Assembly: GCA_905221605.1 (NCBI GenBank)
Contig: CAJNDS010000935.1
Span: forward strand, 285,001 to 349,000
Direction: 5' to 3'
DNA: 64,000 nt
Origin: Symbiodinium natans
Taxonomy: Eukaryota; Sar; Dinophyceae; Suessiales; Symbiodiniaceae
Shown: piece by piece, positions 43,568 through 53,987 of the stretch
How the letters are laid out: every line of letters begins with the position of its first letter
Position numbering within the stretch: position 1 is the stretch's first letter
Translations under genes and position numbers: made by a program
Notes under the pieces: model-generated
Databases searched by the model: none
The model's input: only the letters and a program-made list of their open reading frames with translations
What the model was told of the DNA's origin: nothing

Positions 43568-44049
43568 AGAGAGCTACGACAACCTCGCAACTATGTATGC
43601 CCGCCAACTTTTTGCGCCTTGTCGTCAGTGCAGGGTCCCAGCTAGGTGAACGACTCGAAACCCAGTGAAAACCCTAACGCCCCGGAACGCCCCAACCCCC
43701 GGGTTTAGGGTTTAGGGTTTCGGGTTTGGCCCAGTTGTATCGCCTTTTGGATCACGCATACTTAGCCAAGGTCACGACCAAGGAAATGCTTTCAAGCCCC
43801 TAATCCCAAAAGCCGTAAACCCTGTAGACCCTAAACTATATTCAGGGCATCTCGACACACTAAACCCCAAACCCTAGACCTTAAACCCTAAAGTCTAAAC
43901 CTGTGCGACCCGAAGAATACGGTTTATGGTTTAGGGTGTCTTCCCGAACCACTTCATGGCTTGCATGGATCGACCACAAGCCCCTAAACCCTAAACCCTA
44001 AAAATCAAGCCCTAAACCCTAAACCCTTCTAAACCCTAGACCCTTCTAA

Positions 44050-44242
44050 ACCCTAAACCCTAAACCCTAAACCCTAAACCCTAAACCCTAAACCCTAAAC
44101 CCTAAACCCTAAACCCTAGACCCTAGACCCTAAACCCTAGCCCTAAGCCGTAAGCCGTAAGCCATAAGCCGTAAGCCGTAAGCCGTAAGCCGTATGCCCT
44201 AAGCCTTAAACCCTAAACCTAAACCCTAAACCCTAAATCCTA
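44050..44242 (-). repeat. Telomere tract with TAAGCCG block
   Basis: CCCTAAA units pass into eight TAAGCCG/TAAGCCA heptamers (44148-44200), a variant not seen elsewhere in the window. Confidence 0.93.
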
Positions 44243-44480
44243 AGCCCTGACCTGCACATATGCCGTTTTATCCGGGCGTCATTGGCGAACTGCAAAACAA
44301 AGCGAGGAATCTCCACGCCTTTTGCATGAGTCTCTTCTGCACCATTGTTGGGGGGTAAGATGAAGAATGAGCATTGCTGTTTCTCCCTAAACCCTAAACC
44401 CTAAACCCTGAACCCTGAACCCTAAACCCTAAGCCCTAAACCCTTGTTGGGTTTGAGTATTCGTAAAGGTGTAACATGAT

Positions 44481-44606
44481 TTTCAACAAAGACCCGGCCT
44501 GGAGCTCATGGAAGTCTGTGAGGACTGCGGTGGACACGCCGCGAGCGCATGGGCGCATGTCTACTGTACTGCGATATGTGTGAAACAAGGGCGCCAGGAC
44601 TTTTAG
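44481..44606 (+). CDS. Candidate small Cys-rich exon
   Basis: The frame reads FQQRPGLELMEVCEDCGGHA, then ASAWAHVYCTAICVKQGRQD, F and a TAG. CxxC...C...C spacing would suit a small zinc-binding site, but the region is too short to assign. It lies convergent to the BAR gene, separated by a telomere tract. Confidence 0.3.
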   Translation, partial: FQQRPGLELMEVCEDCGGHAASAWAHVYCTAICVKQGRQDF

Positions 44607-44693
44607 AGGGTTTAGTGTTTAGGGTTTGGGGTTTAGGGTTTAGGGTTTAGGGTTTAGGGCTTACGGCTTAAGGATTTTTGGCGTGTGATCAGG

Positions 44694-46328
44694 TCATCCG
44701 AGGTAGCCGCTCGACTGGGATGGTGGACCCAAGGGACCTTTCTCGCACTTGGACAGGTCGAGAGTGATCTGCTCCGGGAGGGGGACCGTCTCGATCTGTT
44801 TGGAGAAGTCGGTTGGCGGAGGAGGTTCATCCAAACCGGCGAGGTCCAACCTAGGTTGGCCCTTTTCAACCCTCTGTGAAACATGTTCTTGAATACTATG
44901 ATCCTCTTAAAACCCAATACAGGAAAATGGAAAGTGTCCCAAGCTCCTAGCCAGCAACAAATCGTTGCCTCCTCCCTTCACAGCAGTCGGTGCTGTGAGA
45001 TCCAAGTCCAGGAGGTCGGAGGCACCTTGGGAATTTTTGCTCCCAGCCTTGCCCTCTTCATTGGTGAAGTCAAGGAGATCCACAGCTCGGGGTTCAGACT
45101 TGGGCGCCTCTCTCTTGGGGGTTGAGGGCTTGGAGTCTTCCTTTGCCTCGCCCCTGCGACCTTCGTCCTTGGCTTTTCGCTCCTCGTCCTCTTTCTGCCG
45201 CCTGGCCTGTTGGGCCTTCCTTCGCTCCTTCAACCTCTGGACTCGGCGCACCGTCGTCGGCATGCGAACTTGCTCCTCTGGCTCGTCCTCAGCATGCTCT
45301 CCTCCGCCGATGAGGAAGTCTAGGGCAGCCTGGGTGTCGTTCTTGAACTTTCGCAAAGCTTGCCGCGCAGGTCCTTCTTCGAACCCTTGCGAGAGGAGGG
45401 ATGAAAGACTCAATGGGTCGACTGGCACCGATGGTCCTTCATCTGCACATGAGTCCAAGCCCTCGCCAGGCTTGTTCTTGTTGTCCTTCGCCAGCTTGTC
45501 AATCAGGCGCGCAGAGAAGTCTGTAACGACACCTTCCTCCGGATTCTCTTCAGCCTCTTGTATGGCCATCTCCACCTGAGCTTCAAGGTGTTCTGGGGTC
45601 ATTTCGACCATGGGTCGAAACTCCATTCGTGCAGGCAAAACACCGGAAATGGAATGAGCTGCTGTGGCAAAGAACTCATATTGCAGGTACTTCAAAGTCT
45701 GGAGGCAGGAGTCTAGGATGTCTCCCTTGTACTCTTCCATGATGTATAGCCACTCGAAGATGTGCCTATCTACCTCGTGAAACGCCAACTTGGTCGATTC
45801 CAGCTGCGACTGCGCTGCCAAATAGCGACGATCTGTTTGATGTAGGCTCTTCTTCACGCAATCTTCCATCTCTCGCTTTGCAATATTGTACTCCAGCAGC
45901 CGGCGCCTGCGCTTGTCCAGGTATGTCTTCATGTTTCTATTGTTGACGACATGACATCTCAAGGGGTTCATGATGTTGAAGTCCATGTCTCGCCGAAGCT
46001 TCGCGAGAGCGCTGTGAGGAGCATCTGCGCGCGTGATGGCATTTGTGGCCTCTTTCATCTTGCAGCAGTCAGCTTTGATGAGCGAGTCGTCCACCGACGA
46101 TAGGCCTGTCGTGACACTCTCTGCAAGGACCACAAGGCCCTCTGACAGGCCGTCTATGCCTTTCATGAAGGTCTCGACCTTCTTGAAGATGTCCTGGAGG
46201 GTCAAGTCGAAGGAGATGAAGTCCTTCACGATTCCTTCGAAGACTGGGTCCACCGGCTCCCCCGCGAAAAATCGCTCCTTGAGCACCTTCCACTCCATGT
46301 TCATCGCCGTTAGCTGGTCCCCATCCAT
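44694..46328 (-). CDS. BAR-UBA-clathrin-box endocytic adaptor-like protein (2 exons)
   Basis: Model: complement of 44952-46328 and 44694-44873, 518 codons plus TGA. Residues ~25-230 have the charged three-helix pattern of a BAR domain (YLDKRRRRLLEYNIAKREME, FEWLYIMEEYKGDILDSCLQ, YLQYEFF). Residues 304-341 form a UBA domain (LLSQGFEEGPARQALRKFKN, then AALDFLI). Residues 360-395 are a Lys/Arg/Glu-rich helix. DLLDF (417-421), DLLDLDL (438-444, a clathrin box) and NDLLL follow. Exon 2 adds LDLAGLDEPPPP and LPEQITLDL. BAR domains bend membranes, UBA binds ubiquitin, and LLDLD/DLL peptides bind clathrin and AP adaptors, so a role in ubiquitin-cued endocytosis is a strong inference (amphiphysin-like but with UBA in place of SH3). 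Without splicing the frame would end 14 codons into the intron. The 5' end is open upstream of the chosen ATG, so an extra 5' exon is possible. Confidence 0.85.
44874..44951 (-). mobile_element. 78-nt GC-AG intron of the BAR gene, related to family 2 introners
   Basis: Minus strand: TTGCTG|GCTAGGAGCTTGGG ... CATGTTTCACAG|AGGGTT. The interior (CACTTTCCATTTTCCTGTATTGGGTTTTAAGAGGATCATA, written here only to show kinship and split by position 44900) resembles the elements at 57.95-58.01 kb and 5.78-5.83 kb. No intact target duplication or 3' inverted repeat remains, so if it began as an introner it is an old one. Confidence 0.65.
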
Positions 46329-46492
46329 GTCTACCTTGCGAAGACCGCCGAAGGCGCCGCGTTGGAAGCAGCAATGGCAACAACTCGGTCGGGGTTGCTT
46401 TACGGGGCAGAAGGGGTGCTGAGATGAGATGCGCTGCTCGACTGGTGCTGGTTCACCCTAAACCCTAAACCCTAAACCGTAAACCCTAAACC

Positions 46493-46620
46493 CTTCTGCA
46501 GTTGAAACATCATGCCTTCACTGACCCAAAAGTGCGACTGCCCTTCAAGGGTCTCCGGCAGCTCGGCATGCTTCTCGCAAAACATTAGTGTGTTGTTGAG
46601 GAGGCCATGTCGAAATCCAA
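46493..46620 (-). CDS. Probable internal exon upstream of the BAR gene, unknown product
   Basis: Follows a CACAG acceptor. The frame reads GFRHGLLNNTLMFCEKHAEL, then PETLEGQSHFWVSEG and MMFQLQK, with good codon use and no stop, and ends at a telomere tract. It could be a 5' exon of the BAR gene or part of a separate gene; I found no in-frame junction to the BAR start. Family not recognised. Confidence 0.4.
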
Positions 46621-46654
46621 CTGTGGCCGTTTAAGGTTCAGGGTTGGGTGTTTA

Positions 46655-46711
46655 GGGTTTAGGGTTTAGGGTTTAGGGTTTAGGGTTTAGGGTTTAGGGT
46701 TTAGGGTTTCG
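46655..46711 (+). repeat. Telomere tract
   Basis: Eight TTTAGGG units. Confidence 0.95.
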
Positions 46712-46857
46712 GTGTTAGGGGTTCGGGTGCTTTCGGGCAACGAGTGCTCGGGGCTTAGATGGACGCCAAGGCTAAGGAACCCAAACGGGAGCACCCCGGA
46801 ATCTCTGATGGCTCCACTCAGATGGCCCTATCAACCCTAAACACTAAACACCCCAAG

Positions 46858-46982
46858 TCTCGGGATCCAGGGAATTGGGAAGCCTAAACCATCTAAACCC
46901 TATAAGCCCTACTAACCCTATAAACCCTACTAACCCTCTAAACCCTAAGGGACCTAAATCTTGGGATCCAGGGAATTGGGAA
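46858..46982 (-). repeat. Degenerate telomere tract inside a 24-bp direct repeat
   Basis: TCTCGGGATCCAGGGAATTG... at 46858-46881 and the same with one change at 46959-46982. CCCTAAA/CCCTACTAA units lie between. Confidence 0.92.
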
Positions 46983-46993
46983 CTCAAGCCGCC

Positions 46994-47050
46994 ACCCTAA
47001 ACCCTAAACCCTAAACCCTAAACCCTAAACCCTAAACCCTAAACCCTAAA
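46994..47050 (-). repeat. Telomere tract
   Basis: Eight CCCTAAA units. Confidence 0.95.
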
Positions 47051-47115
47051 CATGCACAGCATGGCCTCTGACACCGGAATCGGCTCGGGGGGAAAGCACA
47101 TCCTGCACATGGTCT

Positions 47116-47222
47116 AGGACCTACTGTTGGTTAGTAGGGAATGAGGGAATGAGGTACCCTATACAATCCCTTAAAGGGCATATATAAAGGGATACAGGGT
47201 ACCTCATTCCGCGAATCAACAG
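47116..47222. mobile_element. Family 11 foldback element
   Basis: TTAGTAGGGAATGAGG...GAGGTACCCTATAC ... GATACAGGGTACCTCATTCC. A shorter relative lies at 59136-59212 (AGGTACCCTACATGTTCCTT). Confidence 0.6.
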
Positions 47223-47646
47223 AAAGCCCTAAACCCTAAACCGTCAACCTCTAACCCTGAACCCTACACCCCAGTTGGGTGTGCAGGGCTGAGAGGGGGT
47301 TTGAGGTTCAGGGTTTAGCTTTAGGGTTAGGCTTTAGGGTTTAGGGATTTAGGCTTGTGTTTTTTAACACACCTACCTAAACTGACAGGATTCATATTGC
47401 TGGCATTGGGCCCCCTATTAGGCCGGAGTAGACGGCCAAAACGCTCGACTATGCAAGGCTTGACTATGCAAGGTTTGAGGAGGCGGGGACTATATGGAGC
47501 TTACAGGTTATAGTTGCAGGCCTGAAAGCCTTGACCTTCTCGGCTTGAGGTTTAGGGTTTAGGGTTTAGGGTTTTGGGATTTTTGTTTGGGGGGCTTGCG
47601 TGGGGGTTTGGAGCATAGGATTTGGGCGGGGGGGGGGGGGGGGGGG

Positions 47647-47742
47647 TTTCCGATATTAGCGGTACCTTATGGATGTCCTTCTTCTACGGGAATCCTACTA
47701 TTTGGGGTCTACATTCGGTGCCCCATATTTTCGGAAACCCTA
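47647..47742. mobile_element. Family 17 element
   Basis: TTTCCGATATTAGCGGTACC ... GGTGCCCCATATTTTCGGAAA with inverted ends; the core GGGAATCCTACTATTTGGGG matches 18484-18575. Confidence 0.6.
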
Positions 47743-47879
47743 AACCCTAAACCCTCTACTCTCGTAAATCCCCATTTGGGTTTTGGGGCTCCAGCGCCTC
47801 CCTACCGCAGAGGGAGCGACGGGTAAGTTGCCAGCCTCGCATCCGGCACAAAGCATCTTGGGGCTCTTTGACAGTGTTG

Positions 47880-48146
47880 CCCTAAACCCTAAACCCTAAA
47901 CCCTAAGCCCTAAACTCTAAACCCCATAACCCTAAACCCTAAACCCTAAACCACTACACCCTGAACCCTAAACCCGAAACACAAACGCTATAACACTAAG
48001 GCCTAAACCCTATAACCTAAACCCTATAACACTAAGGCCTAAACCCTATAACCCTAAACCCTAAACCCTATAACACTAAGGCCTAAGCCCTATAACCCTA
48101 TAACCCTACAACCCTATAACCCTAAACCCTAAACCCTAAACCCTAC
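47880..48146 (-). repeat. Telomere-like region with higher-order unit
   Basis: CCCTATAACACTAAGGCCTAA recurs four times among CCCTAAA units. Confidence 0.9.
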
Positions 48147-48302
48147 TGGGTGTAGGCTTGAAACCCTCTGAAGTCAGCAGGAGACAGGATTTCTTCTGGT
48201 GATCAATCTCTGATATGAAAGTTCACTCTGACTCTACTCTTGCAGGGGTACTCTGCCCTGGCCCCCGGCCTGGGTTTGGGAGAAGTCGAAATTGGGTCAG
48301 AG

Positions 48303-48373
48303 AGGTGGGTTCCGGTTGAGGGTGCTGCGCTATGGGATCAAATAGGTGGGTTCCGGTTGAGGGTGTTGCGCTA
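48303..48373 (+). repeat. Local duplication
   Basis: AGGTGGGTTCCGGTTGAGGG and the following TGCTGCGCTA occur twice, 39 bp apart. Not telomeric. Confidence 0.85.
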
Positions 48374-48632
48374 CACTAAGCACAAAGCGCGAACGCCCCC
48401 ACTGCCCCCACCAAGCCAAACACTAAGCTCTGAAACCTAAAGCCTTGACCCTAATCCACAGGACAAGCTGATCCCCGCAAAGCCAGGCAAGCCTCTCAAC
48501 ACTAATTGCCCCCCCCAAAACCCTAAACCAGAAACCCTAGACCCCAAAACACGTAAACTCTAGTGGGGAGATCTTTAATCAATCCCAGAAGGGCTCTAAT
48601 TTAGAACATCCGCTCGCCTTTTCTCAGGAAAA

Positions 48633-48727
48633 CTTGGTAGCCCAAGAACCATACCATGACAAGGGCACCCTTCTTGGGTTGCTTACTTTACAAGGGGACC
48701 TTGAACCAAAGGGAAAGGGCTACCAAG
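48633..48727 (+). mobile_element. Family 1b element, right end shortened
   Basis: CTTGGTAGCCCAAGAACCAT ... AAAGGGCTACCAAG, lacking the CACCACTGGG part of the right repeat. The flanks AAAA/GTCA do not match, so it has been rearranged. Confidence 0.65.
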
Positions 48728-49071
48728 GTCAAGCCCTAAAACTCAATGTGTCCAGGTATACTCTTCAGGGAGATACTGGGGGCACTGAGGCCTCGCTTTC
48801 GGGGACTAGGCATGCCCTAAGCCCTAAACCCTAAACCCTTTGTGAGAAAAGTCCTTGAGGTACACGCCTCCAGGACCATGCCAAGATTTTCGACAGCAAC
48901 TTCGGCAAACGCCTGGGGCACGGGTCAGGCGATGACTCCGATCATTCTCGCGCAAAGATTCTGGCGCGTTAGAAGTACCCTGGCCCCAAAACCGTGAAAA
49001 AAGTATATGGTTTGGAGATTGCGGGGGGGTTGAATTAGCCGCCTTCGAGGGAGCAAAGGTGTTGCTTCGGG

Positions 49072-49073
<2 letters not shown>

Positions 49074-49105
<32 letters not shown>

Positions 49106-49120
49106 CTGGGGGCGGGGGGG
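49074..49120 (+). repeat. Poly-G run
   Basis: About 32 G, then GGGCGGGG. Confidence 0.95.
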
Positions 49121-49199
49121 TCTGGTTCTCATCGTTGGCAAAAGGACATCCGCAGCAGAAACCCAAAAGCCCATACATACATCAAAGCCCGGTAAGAAA

Positions 49200-49315
49200 C
49201 CATCCCTAAAAACCCTAAAAACCCTAAAAACCCTAAAAACCCTAAAAACCCTAAAAACCCTAAAAACCCTAAAAACCCTAAAAACCCTAAAAACCCTAAA
49301 CCCTAAACCCTAAAC
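49200..49315 (-). repeat. Nonamer telomere-variant array
   Basis: Eleven CCCTAAAAA units (9 bp) passing into CCCTAAA. Confidence 0.95.
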
Positions 49316-49454
49316 CATATTAAGGGCCCATGAAACTACCCTCAGAGAGGAGGGATCTGAACCAACCCACCAGGGTGGTTTGTGGTTTTGGGCTGAGAGC
49401 CTCCGCCCTGCACCCGAAACCTCTGGACTCTGGACTCTACACCCCCTTTTTTGG

Positions 49455-49545
49455 GGTTCTTGAGGGTTATTAGGGTTATTAGGGTTCTTTAGGGTTATTA
49501 GGGTTCTTTAGGGTTATTAGGGTTATTAGGGTTATTAGGGTTAGT
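49455..49545 (+). repeat. Nonamer GGGTTATTA array
   Basis: About nine GGGTTATTA/GGGTTCTTTA units on the opposite strand sense to the nonamer array 150 bp away. Confidence 0.92.
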
Positions 49546-49685
49546 AGGTTTTTGTTCGGGCTTTTCGGGTTTGGGGCAGCTTGATCACCGACTGCTGCGG
49601 CCTCCCAGCTCTCGCTGTTCTCGCAGTGGGGCCGGGGCTTGGTATAGAGCCAGGACACAAGCAGATCCACGTGGAAGAGGACCTG

Positions 49686-49771
49686 TAGGGTTTAGGGTTT
49701 AGGGTTTAGGGTTTAGGGTTTAGGGTTTAGGGTTTAGGGTTTAGGGTTTAGGGTTTAGGGTTTAGGGTTTA
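49686..49771 (+). repeat. Telomere tract
   Basis: Twelve TTTAGGG units. Confidence 0.96.
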
Positions 49772-49949
49772 TATGGTCCCTTACTGGTAGTTCTAGACCC
49801 TTACCTTCTTCAACGGGTTCGTTTGATTGGGCCCTTGGGGTTAAGGGTTGAGGGCTGAGGGTTTAAGATGTTTAAGGGTTTAGGGTGTTGCATGGTATGT
49901 AAGGGGTGGGAATATAAGGGGTCCTTCTTTAAAGGCTCGAGTGGATAAG

Positions 49950-50070
49950 CTCTTGTTTGACTTCGTAAGTCTACTTGACATCCCCTAGAAACCCGAATGA
50001 TCCCCGTAACCGAACTTACTAACCCTACTTACTACGGTAGGTCAAAAGGACTTCCAACAAGTAGGGCTTT
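49950..50070. mobile_element. Family 16 element
   Basis: GTTTGACTTCGTAAGTCTAC ... TACGGTAGGTCAAAAGG. Relatives at 60404-60514, 32080-32125 and 19080-19145 share GACTT(A/C)G(C/T)AAGT and CCTAGAAACCCGAAT. Confidence 0.55.
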
Positions 50071-50340
50071 GGGAGTTTAGGGGGTTTAGGGGGTTTAGGG
50101 GGGCCCTAGAGGCTTAGGGTCTGGGGGGAGTCGATGGCTTCTACTAAACATCGAAACTTCGGAGACTAAGTAACGTCGCTTGGGTACCAGAGAAGATACG
50201 AAAAGCTTCGGAGGAAAAGGGTACCGCACCCTCTTGTGTTTAAAGGGGTTAAAAGGCTGCACCCTAAACCCTAAACCCCTAAACCCTACAAACCCCAAAC
50301 CCCTGTAGGTCAGGGATCTCGTTGGGGTTTAGATCCTCTG

Positions 50341-50674
50341 CGAGCTCTCTCGGATGCTCTTGCTCTTGAAAGCCCGCTCCATTGTAAGGCTTTTCCCAGA
50401 GAGCTCAATACCCCTTAACTGAGGAACATACCGCAAACTATAAAGGGACCCTAAATATGATGTAAGGTTTATTCTTATTTAAGGGGTATTGAGCTCTTTC
50501 TTGGTCCTTCGTCTTCACCCACGAGCACAAGAAGCCTCGAGGGCCCCCGTAGTTGTCACGCCCGCGCCAAGTTTCCTTCGGCATCTTCTGCCGTTCAAGA
50601 CTGGCCTCCTCTACAGTGAGGTATCCACTTTCGCCGCGTTTAGGGTTGCGAACTCGTAGAACTGCTGCTCCCAC
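50341..50674 (-). CDS. Candidate gene split by a foldback element
   Basis: The 5' part (50505-50674) reads RNPKRGESGYLTVEEASLER, then QKMPKETWRGRDNYGGPRGF and LCSWVKTKDQE. A family 3 inverted-repeat element occupies 50395-50504. The 3' part (50341-50394) could read MERAFKSKSIRESSQRI-stop or another frame. It resembles an introner-split gene, but I could not fix splice sites or a target duplication. Confidence 0.35.
50395..50504. mobile_element. Family 3 foldback element
   Basis: CCCAGAGAGCTCAATACCCC ... GGGGTATTGAGCTCTTTC. Same family as 57838-57949. Lies between two coding-like stretches on the minus strand. Confidence 0.65.
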
Positions 50675-50748
50675 ACCCTAAACCCTAAACCCTAAACCCT
50701 AAACCCTAAACCCTAAACCCTAAACCCTAAACCCTAAACCCTAAACCC
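50675..50748 (-). repeat. Telomere tract with CCCACA flanks
   Basis: About ten CCCTAAA units with CCCACA on both sides, a possible short duplication. Confidence 0.94.
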
Positions 50749-50847
50749 CCACATGTACTTGCGCAGACGGGAGTTTATGGGTCTCTGCGACTCACCGCTC
50801 TATAGGGTTCAGGGTTTAGGGTGCCCTAGTGTTTAGGGTTTGGGGTA

Positions 50848-50968
50848 CATCCCTTCCCCTAAGGGTCCATGTACCTATATGGTACATACTTGGGCCTTAA
50901 AGGGCTTCCCATATGGTAGCTTTAGGGCCCAAGTATATACTATATAGGTACATGGACCCTTAGGGTTC
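50848..50968. mobile_element. Family 12 near-perfect palindromic element
   Basis: CTAAGGGTCCATGTACCTAT ... ATAGGTACATGGACCCTTAG. Arms of ~45 bp pair almost throughout; the loop is GCTTCCCATATGGTAGCT-like. Confidence 0.7.
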
Positions 50969-51329
50969 ATGAAAGGAATATTCTGTTAAGAGGCCCGCCA
51001 GATTCAGGGATCTTGGGGTCACTGGGCTAGATTGAATATGGGGCGTTTCCTGCTGAGGCCGGCATCCAGCTAGCAAGTTCACGTGAATGGTAAGAGGCAT
51101 GACCGGACCACATCAAACAAAGCCTCGGAAAGCTGCAGAAGTCTTCTACTTAGCTGTGGTCGCGTTCGTGGCGAAGTAACTTTGCCTTACCTCACAATTC
51201 GAAAGCTCGAGTTGTGTAGCGATTCTCTCCACAACTCCTCATTGTACTTTTGTTCTTTTCGCTTGAAACAACTTCTTGCATCTTGGGGTTGGGGCAGTGG
51301 GGGGAGCGAGGCTTGGTAACGACCATGCT

Positions 51330-51620
51330 ACTCTAACCATGCCCACAACACCGGTACTTGCTGCGTTTTTGATCCTCTATACAACATGCGGCACCAGGAT
51401 GTTTCGACATTTCTGGAGCAAGACGCAGTGTCACACGCCTTTTGCGAACATGCTCACAACACTGGAATGTTCAGCACGTTTGCCTTTCTAAAAGTATCAC
51501 GCAAGAGAATGTGTGATGGTTCTGCAATCAGACGCGCTGTCGCACCTGTTCATGCTTTTTGCGAAGATACTACAAGCAATGCTAGTTGCAGCGTGTTTGC
51601 TTGATTATACAACATACAAG
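51330..51620 (+). repeat. Diverged ~110-bp tandem repeat array
   Basis: Three worn copies of a unit with CATGC(C/T)CACAACACnGG, GCAGCGTGTTTGC and TATACAACATnC. Related copies lie at 56500-56700. Short frames run through several copies, but no start or splice pattern makes a convincing gene. Confidence 0.6.
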
Positions 51621-52179
51621 ACGGAGGCCACAAATCTTCGCAAACTATCATGCAGCCGACAACCACCAAACAACTTGAACAACAACTTAAAGTACGACCC
51701 TGACTGTTGTGTGCATGTCTTTGGTTTCATCGTAAAAACCCATGGATGTCAGGCAGCACCGCACGAAACCGACACCGTCAGGAACGCGACCCGCGTGTTC
51801 TCAGATTGCTTTTTGGGGTAACTATAAAAGGGCGAGGTTTAGCAAGGGGGACCCCTCAACCCTAAACCCTTAACCGCACACGGCCTGCTCCACTGCCAAG
51901 AGAGATGCCTCTGGCTCCTCGCGAGTCTGCATGTGGCGTTTGCTATCGAACTGAGGTTTAGGGTCTAGGGTTTAGGGTTTAGGGTTTAGGGCTTAGGGCT
52001 TAATTAGGGCTAAGGGTATAGGGGGCCACAATCGCACCTAAGCGATACGGAAACATACTGCAACAGACACCCGGTATTTAGGGCAAACAGATCTGGGGGG
52101 GCTTAGGGTCTTGAGGCATAGCTTCGACATGTCCCCCAGGACAAGGCTTGATCTGACTTGGGGACCGGACCCGAAACCC

Positions 52180-52625
52180 TAAAATCTAAACCCTAACGCT
52201 AAACCCTAAACCCTAAACCCTAAAATCTACACCCTAAACCCTAAACCCTAAATCCTAAACCCTAAACCCTGAACCCTGAACCCTAAACCCTAAAACCTAA
52301 ACCCTAAACCTAAACCCTAGACCCTAGACCCTAGACCCTAAACCCTAACTAAACCCTAAACCCTAACTAAGCCCTAAACCCTAAAACCTAAAACCTAAAC
52401 CCTAACTCCTAAACCCTAAACCCTAAAACCTAAACCCTAAACCCTAACTAAACCCTAAACCCTAACTAAACCCAAAACCCTAAACCCTAACTCCTAAACC
52501 CTAAACCCGAAACCCCAAAACCTAAACCCTAACTAAACCCAAAACCCAAAACCCAAAACCCAAAACCCTAAGCCCTAAACCCTAACTAAACCCTAAACCC
52601 TAACTAAACCCTACACCCCAAACTC
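52180..52625 (-). repeat. Degenerate telomere-like region
   Basis: CCCTAAA mixed with CCCTAACTAAA and CCCAAAA units, recurring as 18-25-bp blocks. Confidence 0.92.
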
Positions 52626-53411
52626 CAAACAGGGCTGAGGCTAGGGGCAGCTATGGTCGAGTCAGGGCTGCACAGAGCTTGGAAGGGGTTTAGGGTTTAG
52701 GGTTTAGGGTTTAGGGTTTGGGGTTTAGCGCGACACGCTAGAACCCTAAACCCTAAACCCTAACTCTAAACCCTAACCCAAAAGCCGACACCTGCACTTT
52801 GCGATTTTTGGCTGCTGCAGAGCTTACGGCCTGCACCTTCCAATTCCGGCTTCAAGAGTTCGGGCATTTTTTCCGGGACAAGGGGACTCCACCTATGTAC
52901 CCTCAAATGCTAGACTCGCCGTTTAGGGTTTCGGGTTGAGGGTTTCGGGTGTAAGGTTTTGGGTTTTGGGCTTTCGCAACTTCGGCGGCAGTGGGTGCTT
53001 AAGTCTTAGGATTTTGTTTCTTAAACGCGGCCCCAGCGGCCTAAACGGCCCAAGTCCCTCAAAAACCGACTACTATCATGCGATTGTACATGTTGTATGG
53101 TCCCTGTGTCCCGGGGTTGGGGCTACCACATAACCCCCCCTCCCCCTAAATCCTAAACCCTATGCCCTGAACCCTAAGCCCCAAACCCCAAACCCTAAAC
53201 CCTACACCTTACCCTAAACCCCAAACCCTCCAAAGCCCCAAACCCTATCCCCTCCGTATCCGTCTTCGTCTTTGGCTATTGTCGCTACATCTACCAGTGG
53301 TTGGCGTGGACCCGTCTTTCGACCATTATCCCGATAAACATTAAACCCCCCTAGAAAACAGAAACCCTAATTAAAGAGACCACCAGCCAATATAAGGCTT
53401 GAGGTTAAGGA

Positions 53412-53514
53412 CTTAGTTGTCCAGTATCCTTGGGGAAGTAAAGGTTAACCTCTGGGATTACAAAGGAAATCTAATACCCAAAAAAGGTTAAAGCTTACCT
53501 TCTCTACTACTAAG
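53412..53514. mobile_element. Family 10 element
   Basis: CTTAGTTGTCCAGTATCCTT ... CTTCTCTACTACTAAG. About 90 of ~104 positions agree by eye with 62811-62914. Confidence 0.7.
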
Positions 53515-53987
53515 ACAAGGGTTTAGGGTTTAGGGTTTAGGGTTTAGGGTTTAGGGTTTAGGGTTTTAAGGGTTAAGGCCGGTCTTTCTCCCTGTCCTCC
53601 TTGGCGTCTAGCTGCTCGGAGGTGGCAGCTTGATTGTGGCCTGGTAAACAAAATCGCGTCCATGGGATCCGCAAAAAGGGGGGGGTTTAGGGTTTCGGGT
53701 TTCGGGTTTGGGGTTTAGGGTTTAGGGTATAGGGTTTAGGGTTGGGGGGGGGGGGGGGGGAGGTTGTCAACACTAAAGTCCCGTTAGGGGTGCCCCCTAA
53801 GAACAAAGAGCCCGATGAAGAGATCCGAACCCCAAATGTGCTTTCTGTGAAGCAGCTAGGCCGGTGGAGGGTCTAAGGTTTTTGATGGGTTTATAAACCT
53901 ACTGGGCTGGGACATTTTTCACCTCCCCCCCCAAACCCCAAAGCCTATGTCGGCCTGAAAACTGACATGGGATGCTGGATCCTGAAA

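Larger units (their letters stand above)
40526..44480. other. Region without a recognised gene
   Basis: Telomere tracts; elements of families 1, 8 and 13; about 400 bp of unique DNA at 42430-42860 including a short (GT)n; and no convincing frame apart from the weak minus frame beside the family 1 element. Confidence 0.6.

Noticed and set aside
44965-45579. 204-codon plus-strand frame
   Set aside because: Antisense shadow of the BAR/UBA gene.
48824-49174. 116-codon minus frame
   Set aside because: Runs through a poly-G tract; the rest lacks recognisable motifs and consistent codon use.
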